From Streptomyces hyderabadensis (lineage in GTDB: Bacteria > Actinomycetota > Actinomycetes > Streptomycetales > Streptomycetaceae), in assembly GCF_020404845.1 (NCBI RefSeq), contig NZ_JAIOJZ010000031.1, positions 1-64,000 of the forward strand: a DNA stretch of 64,000 nucleotides, written 5' to 3'. Made by a program: the position numbers and the translations under genes. Below, in pieces: positions 37,301 to 43,567 of this stretch. Position 1 is the first letter of the stretch. Each line of letters starts with the position of its first letter. The notes beneath the pieces were generated by a model that worked only from the letters and a program-made list of their open reading frames with translations, searched no databases and was not told the origin of the DNA.

Positions 37301-38026
37301 ACGATCCGCACCCGGTCCGAACTGACCCGTGTCTCGCGCAGCGGGGACATGATCATCGAGTCGTTCCGGGTGGTGTGCACGGCCGACGACGCGCCCCTCG
37401 CCGAACTCACCACGGTCTTCGGCTACTTCCCCCGGTCGGCGTTCGAGGACCAGCAAGGGCTGCCGGTCCCGGCCGAGGAGCGCGCCCGTCTCGACGAGCC
37501 CTGCGACCGAGTGGTCGACCTGACCGCCAGGCCCGCCCGCTACTGCGCCGGGGAGCCGCACCTGCCGGGCCGCATGCTGCTGATGCTGGACCGGGTCACG
37601 GGCTCCTGGCCGGAGGGCGGAAGCGCGGGGCTCGGCCGGCTGCGGTCGGAGAAGGACGTGCGCCCGGATGCCTGGTTCTTCCGGGCCCACTTCTTCCAAG
37701 ACCCGGTGCAGCCCGGCTCATTGGGGGTCGAGGCCATGTGCCAGCTGCTCCAGTACCACCTGATCGAGGGCGGCGCGGCGGACGGGATCGTCCACCCCCG
37801 ATTCGAACCGGTGCTGCCCGGCCGGGAGACGGTGTGGACGTACCGGGGCCAGATCACCCCCGCCAACCGGCTGATCCGGGTGGACATGGACATCGTGGAG
37901 ACCGGTACGGACGCACGCGGGCCCTATGCCGTCGCGGACGCGACGCTGTGGGGGGACGACACGTGCATCTACCGGGTACGGGGGCTGGGGATGCGGGTGG
38001 TGTCGGGGCCCCCGCCCGTGCGGTGA
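31310..38026 (+). CDS. pfaC-like: PfaC-like multidomain synthase with built-in AT (KS-CLF-AT-DH-DH)
   Basis: This 2238-residue megasynthase begins with a ketosynthase (about 3-440; active Cys in LDAACASSL near 191, His in CHATGTPVGD, Lys-His in SAKSNVGH). A second KS-like domain (about 500-830) has SAEEASG where the Cys should be, so it is a chain-length-factor-type partner. An acyltransferase follows (about 900-1225, GYSSGES), corresponding to free-standing PfaB. The C-terminus has two FabA-like dehydratase units (about 1425-1825 and 1860-2225), each a double hotdog; examples are WFFTGHFKNDPCMPG and HFFQDPVQPG. The KS-CLF-DH-DH order is that of PfaC. It follows the PfaA-like gene by 47 bp and ends the operon. 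Confidence 0.92.
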   Translation: MRFEPIAIVGRGCVLPGALDPDGFWENVAAGRTSLTAAPEGRWRLPRHRVMGTVDDHLDRTWTDIGGYVEGFESVFDPEGFLVPPERIATLDPLFHWVLHGVRQALMEAGRTAPLGRGGLILGNLSYPTSTGAAFAEHVWLSAQRPELRDALLTGGRRPRPDARNRFSSGLPALLAARALGLGAGAWSLDAACASSLYAIKLACDRLHDGTADLMVAGAVSRPDPLYLHVGFCGLSATSRTGRSRPFDRDADGLVHGEGAGFVALARLSDARAAGLPVFGVIRGVGLSNDGRGSGLISPSEEGQVRAMSLAYEVAGVAPESVSLVECHATGTPVGDAVEARGMARVFGAADDVPIGSAKSNVGHLLASAGVVGLLKVLGAMRSGVRPATLGARRPLDALSGTPLRVLDTAEQWAGPRRAAVSAFGFGGTNAHLLLDDPDDAPPPSVPRPVYGPRSTARRAAPAERAPQDPVPGPDAPETPAAAADSGAPGDRTAGACAVPVAIVAIGARVGEGTSVEDLRRAVLGGGRRGPVAEIAVQLTGLCFPPLALERTVRHQLLVLEAAREAARTVGLPRERTMVVIGTGVDPEVARAGARWRIPHWLEESGVPVTAAWADLARDAFAQPMTAEGVVGSMPNLAANRISTQLDLAGPSFTVSAEEASGLVALEAAARALRSGEADAALVGATDLSCEAVHRAAVRESAPGVEPGDAAVVLVLKLLDAARRDGDTVVAVLDEEADDEPDMVIGDGPDAGFDPASAFGRAHAASGLVSVAVAALSLQHRAVPRPDAPADTAAVAHTARVVAVPAEGPATSVRLRAGDPRPWLPGPAPRLRVFSGADRAQVLAALEAGTESSAGPARLALVADGGTAWAERREAARRWLAQGGARPADVLYRDAPIGGETAFVYTNGSAAYPGMGHALTLAYPSLGESVRAGHRAIGTRLRSGRGPGVLDQIWSVAELAVFHTVFSREVLGLRPDAAIGYSSGESTALVALGAWPDASGLYEATRESGLFTTELTGELRAVRRYWRQRGIDGDRWSSYLVAAPLEAVRAELAGERAVHLMAVNAPGVCVVGGESKACAAVVTRLGVDRAIELDYDMAAHAPELAEVREVWREAHRRPTVDVPGVRFYSAATGRAYRPTTERAAEALTAQGLGTIDFAATIERAWADGVRVFVEHGPRKLCTGWIKRVLGDREHVAVALDTPEDTGLRNLCLAVGELVVAGVPVRADALTARLAEAATDLPAPGPTVTVAVPPTPCLPPLERVVTVLPRAPELAPVPAERAAPAERPGAPVAAVSAAAVGPVARLSDPASPASGSPEVAGTVVRQSRRAALVHEEIMAAHAEAHRRFLDVSALAVTALTAGGRTDAGRAAVSLPAGDVASAPPSAALPVPAPCAPPVPVRPRGPVSAPRPGRAPVPVPGAKPVFDRAQLEYLASGEISALFGPRFAEQDRYAVQTRMPGPPMLFADRVTAIDAVPAALVLPGPVRTDGRIWTETDVLADSWYLDATGCMPAGVLIEAGQADLLLLSWLGADLLNRGERAYRLLGCEVTFHGGPPRPGDTLCFEIHVDGHAEAGGVRLAFFHYDCYVDGELRLSVREGQAGFFTPAELAAGGGVRWDPAEHAPDDDLPCDPPAVRCERTSFGTDRVRALAQGSPAECFGQGWEATAAHVRTPLLDGERLRLLDEVTVFDPVGGPWGRGYLRAETAVSPDDWFFTGHFKNDPCMPGTLMLQGGLQAMAFYLTASGHTVDRDGWRFEPVDTQPSRAKCRGQATPESRRIVYEVFVRGVSAGPVPTLHADVLGSVDGRKAFLGRGMALRLVPDWPLSQWRVTGPPAVQEDGAPVPPSRLGGLSGHREEKAVAVAADGFRFDYASLLACAWGRPSEAFGTMYERFDGTRRVARLPGPPYHFMSRIVSVDGVQGGMREGSVVVAEYDVPERAWYFEQNPSRCMPLSVLMEVALQPCGWLASYVGSATTSEQDLLFRNLDGVKTVTGEVTAGTRTIRTRSELTRVSRSGDMIIESFRVVCTADDAPLAELTTVFGYFPRSAFEDQQGLPVPAEERARLDEPCDRVVDLTARPARYCAGEPHLPGRMLLMLDRVTGSWPEGGSAGLGRLRSEKDVRPDAWFFRAHFFQDPVQPGSLGVEAMCQLLQYHLIEGGAADGIVHPRFEPVLPGRETVWTYRGQITPANRLIRVDMDIVETGTDARGPYAVADATLWGDDTCIYRVRGLGMRVVSGPPPVR

Positions 38027-38122
38027 TCTGCTCGGTCCTCGGGGGTCGGAGCTCTGATGGCTGTTCAGCTCTCCGCTTCGTCCTCGGCGAGGATGCGGTA
38101 GACGGTGGCGACTGGCCTTCGG

Positions 38123-39427
38123 TCATTCGCGTTGTCTGCGAGCGCGCAGGGCGGCCCAGTGGCGTAGGCGTTCGGTGATCTGGGCTTCGTAGCCGTTGCG
38201 GGTGGGCTCGTAGTACGTCTCGCGGTCCATGCCGTCGGGGAAGTAGTCGGCGCCGGAGAAGCCGTCGGTGGTGTCGGGGTCGTACTGGTAGTCCTTGCCG
38301 TAGCCGAGGTCCTTCATCAGCCGGGTCGGGGCGTTGAGGATGTGGGCGGGCGGCAGGAGTGAGCCGGTGCGCCGGGCGGCTCGGTCGGCGGCGTTGAAGC
38401 CGCGATGGACGGCGATGGACTTGGGGGCGGTGGCGAGGTAGACGACTGCCTGGGCGATCGCCAGCTCGCCTTCGGGGGTGCCGAGCCGCTCGTACACGTC
38501 CCAGGCGGCGAGCGCCTGCTGAACGGCGTGCGGGTCGGCGATGCCGATGTCCTCGTTCGCGAACCGAACCAGCCGGCGGGCGACGAACAGGGGGTCCTCG
38601 CCGCCGTCGAGCATGCGGGCGAGCCAGTACAGGGCCGCGTCCGGGTCGGAGCCGCGCATCGACTTGTGGAGCGCGGAGATCAGGTTGTAGTGGCCCTCCT
38701 GCGCCTTGTCGTACAGCGGGGCGCGCTGCTGGATGTGGTGGGCGAGCGCGGCGGGGTCCAGGGCGGTCCCGGTGTCGGGGAGGGCTTGGAGCTGTTCGGC
38801 CATGTTGAGGAGGTAGCGGCCGTCGCCGTCGGCCATGGCGATCAGGGAGCGTCGGGCGGCGTCGTCCAGGGGCAGGCGGTGGCCGGTGAGGTGTTCGGCG
38901 CGGTCGAGGAGGGTGGACAGGGCGGCTTCGTCGAGGCGCTTGAGGACGAGGACCTGGGCGCGGGAGAGGAGGGAGCCGTTGAGTTCGAAGCTCGGGTTCT
39001 CCGTGGTGGCGCCGATCAGGGTGATGGTGCCGTCCTCGACGTAGGGGAGGAAGCTGTCCTGCTGGGCGCGGTTGAAGCGGTGGATCTCGTCGACGAACAG
39101 CAGGGTGCCCTGGCCGATGCCGCGCCGGCGTTGCGCGGCCGCGAAGACCTTGCGCAGGTCGGCCACGCCGGAGAAGGTGGCCGACACCGGTTCGAAGGCC
39201 AGGTTGCCGGCGTGGGCGAGGAGCCGGGCGATGGTGGTCTTCCCGACGCCGGGCGGGCCCCACAGGATGGCGGAGCTGAGGCGCTGCTGGGCGACCATGC
39301 GGCCCAGCGGGCCGTCCGGGGCCAGGAGGTGGTCCTGCCCGATGACCTCGTCCAGCCGGGTGGGGCGCAGGCGGTCGGCGAGCGGCCGGGCGGGCTCCTC
39401 GTCGAAGAGCGGCAGGGTCGGTTCCAT
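38123..39427 (-). CDS. rarA: Replication-associated recombination protein RarA (MgsA)
   Basis: RarA is an AAA+ ATPase related to clamp loaders that acts at stalled replication forks. This 434-residue protein is full length. It has RPTRLDEVIGQDHLL, Walker A WGPPGVGKTT (residues 56-65), Walker B LLFVDEIHRFNR near 110, sensor-1 IGATTENPSFELN, and the C-terminal helical tetramerisation region with RMLDGGEDPLFVARRLVRFA and APKSIAVHRGFNAA. It is convergent with the PfaC-like gene (96-bp spacer). An upstream tandem of YjbR genes is on the same strand after an 89-bp gap. The ATG at 39427 gives the conventional start MEPTLPLFDEEPARPLADRL. Confidence 0.95.
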   Translation of the reverse strand: MEPTLPLFDEEPARPLADRLRPTRLDEVIGQDHLLAPDGPLGRMVAQQRLSSAILWGPPGVGKTTIARLLAHAGNLAFEPVSATFSGVADLRKVFAAAQRRRGIGQGTLLFVDEIHRFNRAQQDSFLPYVEDGTITLIGATTENPSFELNGSLLSRAQVLVLKRLDEAALSTLLDRAEHLTGHRLPLDDAARRSLIAMADGDGRYLLNMAEQLQALPDTGTALDPAALAHHIQQRAPLYDKAQEGHYNLISALHKSMRGSDPDAALYWLARMLDGGEDPLFVARRLVRFANEDIGIADPHAVQQALAAWDVYERLGTPEGELAIAQAVVYLATAPKSIAVHRGFNAADRAARRTGSLLPPAHILNAPTRLMKDLGYGKDYQYDPDTTDGFSGADYFPDGMDRETYYEPTRNGYEAQITERLRHWAALRARRQRE

Positions 39428-39516
39428 GGATCTCTCGGTCGGTGGCGAGCGTGTGAAGCTCTGTACGGGGCGTTGGCAGGTGTCGGATCAGCCGCTGATG
39501 GGCGCGCTGGGGGTGC

Positions 39517-39885
39517 TCATCGGGGACTCGGGCGATCGCGTCGTGGCAATCCTTCGACGACCAGGTCGTAGGAGTCCTCGACCACGTCGGTGATGAGGCG
39601 CTTGGTGATACCGGGTCCCGGCCCGAGCGTGATCCAGTGGCGTTTGTCGAGGTAGCGGCCCGGTGTGATCGCGGCGTGGGCGTGCACGAAGGCATGGGCG
39701 TGTTCGGGTTCGCACTTGACCGTGATGATCTGCTCGTCCGGGTCGTCGGTGACGATCAGGAACACCTTGCCCGCGACCTTGTACACGTCGAGCTGGGGGG
39801 TGAAGGGGCGTGAGTGGCTGACCTCGGGCAGGGCGAGGGCTGCCGTACGCGCGGCGTCCTGGAGCCGGTCGCCGGCCGCGCTCAC
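39517..39885 (-). CDS. MmcQ/YjbR-family protein, second of a tandem pair
   Basis: The 122-residue protein has the YjbR-like double-wing fold. It carries PEVSHSRPFTPQLDVYKVAG, then KVFLIVTDDPDEQIITVKCE, then ITPGRYLDKRHWITLGPG and VEDSYDLVVEGLPRRDR. Family members are small cytoplasmic proteins thought to bind DNA, with roles mostly unknown. The GTG start at 39885 overlaps the stop of the upstream paralogue as GTGA, so the two are translationally coupled. The paralogues share layout but not close sequence, suggesting an old duplication. Confidence 0.85.
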   Translation of the reverse strand: MSAAGDRLQDAARTAALALPEVSHSRPFTPQLDVYKVAGKVFLIVTDDPDEQIITVKCEPEHAHAFVHAHAAITPGRYLDKRHWITLGPGPGITKRLITDVVEDSYDLVVEGLPRRDRPSPR

Positions 39886-40268
39886 CGGGATGCCCGCGTG
39901 CCGCCGGCGTAGGTGTGCGGGTCGACGGGCTGCCTGGCTCTGGGCAGGTGGGCGACGACGAGCCGGTAGGACTCTGTGACGAGCTCTTGGACGAGGGATT
40001 CGTCCACGCCGTCCCCGTCCTCCAGGGTGATCCAGTGCTTCTTGTTCATGTGGTAGCCGGGGGTGATGTGGCTGTTGTGTTCTCGCAGGGCGAGCGCCTC
40101 GCCGGGGTCCGACTTGAGGATCACGACTGGGCGTCCGGGGACGTCGGTCATGAGCATGAACACCTTGCCGCGTACCTTGAAGACCTCCCAGTCGTCCCCG
40201 AAGGGGTGCCCCAGCTCGGCGCCGGGGAGCTCCTGGGCGCAGTCGGCGGCGGTCTTGTGCAGAGTCAT
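39882..40268 (-). CDS. MmcQ/YjbR-family protein, first of a tandem pair
   Basis: The 128-residue protein shows the same fold as its downstream neighbour. It has ADCAQELPGAELGHPFGDDW, EVFKVRGKVFMLMTDVPGRP, ALREHNSHITPGYHMNKKHW, and ELVTESYRLVVAHLPRARQP. Conserved Lys-His-Trp after an ITPGYH element marks the family. The start MTLHKTAADC follows GGAGGACAACGCCCC. It is divergent from an AraC-type regulator across about 130 bp, which may regulate the pair. DNA binding is reported for family members, but no pathway can be assigned from sequence. Confidence 0.88.
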   Translation of the reverse strand: MTLHKTAADCAQELPGAELGHPFGDDWEVFKVRGKVFMLMTDVPGRPVVILKSDPGEALALREHNSHITPGYHMNKKHWITLEDGDGVDESLVQELVTESYRLVVAHLPRARQPVDPHTYAGGTRASR

Positions 40269-40400
40269 GGGGCGTTGTCCTCCTTGAAGTGGTGGCGGGC
40301 TTCGGCGCTGAAGACCGCAGAGTGTGCGCTCCCGCAGGTGCGGCGGCACAGTCCATCCTTGCCCGGAAACCGCCGAAAACGGACGGTAAGCTGCGGACAC

Positions 40401-41336
40401 ATGATGGTCGACAAACGACATCCGGCTCTCCATGGCCACGCCGGACCGGCCGAGGTCCCCTTGTACGGTTTCCAGCCCCCGGTCGGCACGCCCTTCGGGC
40501 TGGAGGTGAACACCGTGGAGGACTTCTTCGCCCAGCACGACGACTGGCCGTGGAGCCCGCCCCGTCCGGGCCGCGCGACCTTCCACTACCTCATCGGGGT
40601 CACCGAGGGTGAGCTGCTCCACGACGTCGACCACCTCACGCGGACCGTCGCCCCCGGCCAGTGGCTGTGGGTGCGGCCCGGACACACCCAGTGCTGGCAT
40701 CCGCCCGGCACCGCCCGGGGCCCGTTCATCCTGTTCGAACCGGGCGTCCTGGCACCTGGCACCGCCCGCCTGCTGGCGCCGCTCACCGCGCACGATGCCT
40801 CCGCCGTGCTGAGCCCGCACCCCGACGACGCCGTCTGGCTCCGGCAGACGGCACTTCAGCTTCTCGACGAACACCGCGCGCTCGGGCGCCGCCCCCTCGA
40901 TGTCCACCACGCCCTGCGCCGCAGCCTGCTCGAAGCGCTGCTGCTGCGCCTGGCCAACGCCCCCGGCATCACGCCCACGGGCACGGCGACGGCCGGCCCA
41001 GGCTGTGGTGACACCTACGGCGGCTTCGCGGACGCCCTGGAGCTGCACTTCCGCGAACTCCACCGGGCCGCAGACTACGCCGAGCTGCTCGGCTGCTCGG
41101 TTCGCACCCTCAGCCGCGCCGCCCGGGACGCGACCGGCAAAGGGGTGCGTCACCTCATCGACGAGCGGCGGCTACTCGAAGCCCGGCGCCTGCTGGGACA
41201 TGCCCGGTGGGAGGCCCGGGCTGTGGCCGCTCATCTCGGTTTCTCCGATCCCGCGAACTTCGGCCGCTTCTTCCGCGACCGCACCGGTCTCACGCCAGCC
41301 GCGTTCGCGGCCCGCGACACCACCACCGGTCCATGA
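40401..41336 (+). CDS. AraC-family transcriptional regulator
   Basis: The 311-residue protein has an N-terminal cupin-like sensor (about 15-150, including HYLIGVTEGELLHDVDHLTR and QWLWVRPGHTQCWHPPGTAR) and a C-terminal pair of helix-turn-helix motifs (about 215-305: LLGCSVRTLSRAARDATGKG, then RRLLGHARWEARAVAAHLGF and SDPANFGRFFRDRTGLTPAA). This is the layout of effector-binding AraC regulators. Two adjacent ATGs at 40401 and 40404 are equally likely starts. It is divergent from the YjbR pair. Effector and targets cannot be inferred. Confidence 0.92.
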   Translation: MMVDKRHPALHGHAGPAEVPLYGFQPPVGTPFGLEVNTVEDFFAQHDDWPWSPPRPGRATFHYLIGVTEGELLHDVDHLTRTVAPGQWLWVRPGHTQCWHPPGTARGPFILFEPGVLAPGTARLLAPLTAHDASAVLSPHPDDAVWLRQTALQLLDEHRALGRRPLDVHHALRRSLLEALLLRLANAPGITPTGTATAGPGCGDTYGGFADALELHFRELHRAADYAELLGCSVRTLSRAARDATGKGVRHLIDERRLLEARRLLGHARWEARAVAAHLGFSDPANFGRFFRDRTGLTPAAFAARDTTTGP

Positions 41337-41473
41337 GCGGAGTGCGCCCGCCCAGTACTCAAGGGGCGACGGGCAGGCCGAGTACTTCAGATGTATACGC
41401 GATGGAATCGACGTACCAGGCCGCACATACCGCTCCTGAGCACGCACATGCCGCCGAGAACTGCGGCCGCGCC

Positions 41474-41959
41474 TCAGTGGCCGCGACCGCCCCGGGGCCG
41501 GACAAGCAGCAGAGAAAGCGTGGCGAGCGCGGCGACGGCCTGGGCGACCGCGGTGGCTTCCTTCTCGCCGTACCAGACCGGCTCGTACATGTCCGGGATC
41601 GGCCCCAGTTCGCCGACGTCCACATAGCAGTACACGAGCAGCAGCGCGAGTCCGCCGACCGCCACCAACGCGGCGAAGAGGTCCTCGGGGAGGCGGCGCC
41701 AGACGAGGACGAGCAGGGCGGCCAGGGCCGCGAGGGCCGCCTCGAGGCGGAAGAGGGTGCCCTGGCCGACGACGCTCGACGCGATGGCGTCGTACCGGTC
41801 GGCGAGGTGCGCGTGCAGATACGCGTCCACGGCGAGACCGGCCGCGGCGAGCACTCGCACGGCACCCCGTACGACGCGGCCGGCGCCGCCTCGGCGCGGG
41901 GGGCGGAGCGCTGGACTGTGACGACACGGCAGGTCTCCGTTCTCGGGGCCGGCGGCCAC
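41474..41959 (-). CDS. Small integral membrane protein
   Basis: Up to 161 residues with four predicted hydrophobic segments (AVRVLAAAGLAVDAYLHAHL; LAALAALLVLVWR; FAALVAVGGLALLLVYCYVD; AVAALATLSLLLV). Between the third and fourth is an acidic loop with GPIPDMYEPVWYGEKE. The family is a known but unassigned actinomycete membrane protein. The GTG at 41959 lies nine bases after the stop of the cupredoxin fragment, suggesting an original two-gene operon. A shorter start at GTG 41860 fits the first helix better, so the N-terminus is uncertain. The copper-protein neighbour hints at an envelope redox role, but only weakly. Confidence 0.65.
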   Translation of the reverse strand: MAAGPENGDLPCRHSPALRPPRRGGAGRVVRGAVRVLAAAGLAVDAYLHAHLADRYDAIASSVVGQGTLFRLEAALAALAALLVLVWRRLPEDLFAALVAVGGLALLLVYCYVDVGELGPIPDMYEPVWYGEKEATAVAQAVAALATLSLLLVRPRGGRGH

Positions 41960-41968
41960 AGGCCGGGG

Positions 41969-42091
41969 TCACTCGACGGTGAGCGTGCCCTTCATGAACG
42001 GGTGGATCGTGCAGGTGCAGGGGAAGCCGCCCGCCGTGGACGGCGCCGTGAAAGTGGCGCTCTTGCCGGGGGCGATCACCCGTCGCCAGGG
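41969..42091 (-). pseudogene. C-terminal fragment of a cupredoxin
   Basis: About 40 codons remain, reading RVIAPGKSATFTAPSTAGGF and then PCTCTIHPFMKGTLTVE. The Cys-x2-His-x2-Met cluster is the C-terminal copper-ligand loop of plastocyanin-like proteins. The rest of the protein, including the first copper His and the signal peptide, is missing. In the same frame, just upstream, is the stop codon of the winged-helix regulator. A deletion appears to have joined the regulator's end to this tail. Confidence 0.7.
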
Positions 42092-42799
42092 CTACGGGCC
42101 GCCCCGGTGCGGTCGTCGGGCGGCCGTGGCTTCGGGCTCCTGCTCGGGCGGGTCGACGATCACGCAGCAGCGGCCGGGGCGGGGGGCGAGCACCGCACGG
42201 CCGGGCTGGTGTCCGCCGGCCTCGAGCACGCCCCGTACCAGGTGCAGGTTCAGCCAGCACACCAGTTCCGTGTGCTCGCGAGCGAGCCGGTGGAAGGGGC
42301 AGTTGCGCAGGTCGATGCTGCCCCCGGCCGTCGTCGCGGGCTCGTAGCCGCAGCCGCGCAGCGCCGCCGTCAGGTCCTCGCCACCGGCCGACCTGCCCGC
42401 CGCGTGCGCGGCGGCGGCCACGGCCTCCCGCACCGCTCCGGAGTCGTCCGCGGCGACGGCCTCGGCCAGCACCCCGGCGAGCAGACCGTAGTCGCGGGGC
42501 GGCACGCTGACCGACAGCTCCTGGTCCGTCCGCGTGTAGCGCTTGGCCGGGCGGCCGGCTCCCGGGCCGCCGCGCCCGGCGGCCCGCGCGTAGCCGACGG
42601 TCAGCAGGCCCGCCTCGGCCAGCTTGTCCAGGTGATAGGCCGCGAGCGTGCGGCTGATCCCAGCCGCCTTCGCGGCGTCCTCCCGGCTGACAGCCTCGTC
42701 GCAGGTCCGCACGTAGTCGTACAGCCGACGCCGCACCGGATCGTCCAGGCTGCTCAGTCCGCCGATGGCGTCCCTGTCACGGTCCTCGTTCGTACCCAC
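42092..42799 (-). CDS. Winged-helix regulator with conserved cysteines (ArsR/SufR-like)
   Basis: The 235-residue protein has an N-terminal winged helix (about 10-75: LDDPVRRRLYDYVRTCDEAV, SREDAAKAAGISRTLAAYHL, then DKLAEAGLL and a basic wing). The C-terminal domain has Cys-containing motifs LRGCGYEP, LRNCPFHRLA and LVCWLNLHL plus a near-terminal CC pair. Such Cys sets bind an iron-sulfur cluster in SufR-type regulators, so a redox or NO sensor is likely by analogy. GTG 42799 begins VGTNEDRDRD. It is divergent from folE, and the palindrome AGATTTGACAAATCT at 42821 between them is its probable operator. A deletion may lie just past its C-terminus. Confidence 0.85.
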   Translation of the reverse strand: MGTNEDRDRDAIGGLSSLDDPVRRRLYDYVRTCDEAVSREDAAKAAGISRTLAAYHLDKLAEAGLLTVGYARAAGRGGPGAGRPAKRYTRTDQELSVSVPPRDYGLLAGVLAEAVAADDSGAVREAVAAAAHAAGRSAGGEDLTAALRGCGYEPATTAGGSIDLRNCPFHRLAREHTELVCWLNLHLVRGVLEAGGHQPGRAVLAPRPGRCCVIVDPPEQEPEATAARRPHRGGP

Positions 42800-42835
42800 A
42801 TTCCCAATGTAACACCAATGAGATTTGACAAATCT
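42798..42835. promoter_or_regulatory. Divergent operator region: AGATTTG-A-CAAATCT and ACATT-CCC-AATGT
   Basis: A perfect palindrome with 7-base arms lies at 42821-42835, and a second, ACATTCCCAATGT, at 42798-42810 overlaps the regulator start. The segment is much more AT-rich than the surroundings and lies between the winged-helix regulator and folE. A TTGACA hexamer lies inside the first palindrome. Confidence 0.6.
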
Positions 42836-42919
42836 CTGGCGCGGTGGCCAGCCTGTAAAAACAACAGAAGTTGGCGATACACAGAGGGCCGTGCACATGT
42901 CACAGGAGGGTCCGTGGAG

Positions 42920-43534
42920 ATGACTGCCACAGCCGCACTGCAGGTGATCGAGGACGTCACCGGGCCCGAAGAGGTCACCGGCCCCGACCTGGAGGCCGCC
43001 GAGCGGGCCGCCCGGGAGTTCCTGCAGGCGCTCGGGGTCGTGGTGGACAGCGAGGGGACTCGGGACACGCCCGGCCGGATGGCCCGCGGCTACGCCGAAC
43101 TGCTCAGCGCGCGCCCCTTCCGGATGACCACGTTCCCCAACGACGAGGGCTACGACGAGCTCGTCCTGGCCCGCGACATCCCCCTGCGGTCGGTCTGCCA
43201 GCACCACATGCTGCCCTTCGTGGGGGTGGCACACGTCGGCTACCTGCCCGGCGCGCGGATCCTCGGGCTGTCGAAGCTGGCCCGGGTGGTGGAGCACTAC
43301 GCCTGCCGGCCCCAGGTGCAGGAACGGCTGACCAAGCAGGTCGCCGACCACCTCGCCGAGCAGTTGCAGCCCCGGGGCGTCGGGGTCGTCGTCGAAGCCG
43401 AGCACACCTGCATGAGCCTGCGCGGAGTGCGGGCCACCGGATCGAGAACCGTCACCTCCACCCTGCTCGGAACGCTGCGCGACGACGCGGCGTCCCGCCA
43501 GGAGTTCCTCGCCCTCACCGGCGTCCAGCGGTAG
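42920..43534 (+). CDS. folE: GTP cyclohydrolase I
   Basis: FolE converts GTP to 7,8-dihydroneopterin triphosphate, the first pterin step. The 204-residue protein has the zinc-binding Cys-His block SVCQHHMLPFVGVAHVGYLP (about residues 92-111), ILGLSKLARVVEHYACRPQV (about 115-134), and the second zinc Cys in EAEHTCMSLRGVRATGSRTV (about 161-180). Catalytic and metal residues are all present. GGAGGG lies upstream; ATG 42920 or in-frame GTG 42914 are both acceptable starts. It heads a four-gene operon with an FAD reductase, a FolP2-like protein and a RibD-like reductase, so it is probably an auxiliary paralogue. Confidence 0.95.
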   Translation: MTATAALQVIEDVTGPEEVTGPDLEAAERAAREFLQALGVVVDSEGTRDTPGRMARGYAELLSARPFRMTTFPNDEGYDELVLARDIPLRSVCQHHMLPFVGVAHVGYLPGARILGLSKLARVVEHYACRPQVQERLTKQVADHLAEQLQPRGVGVVVEAEHTCMSLRGVRATGSRTVTSTLLGTLRDDAASRQEFLALTGVQR

Positions 43535-43567
43535 CGGAGCAACGCACCAGGCCATTGGGAGGCAGTC

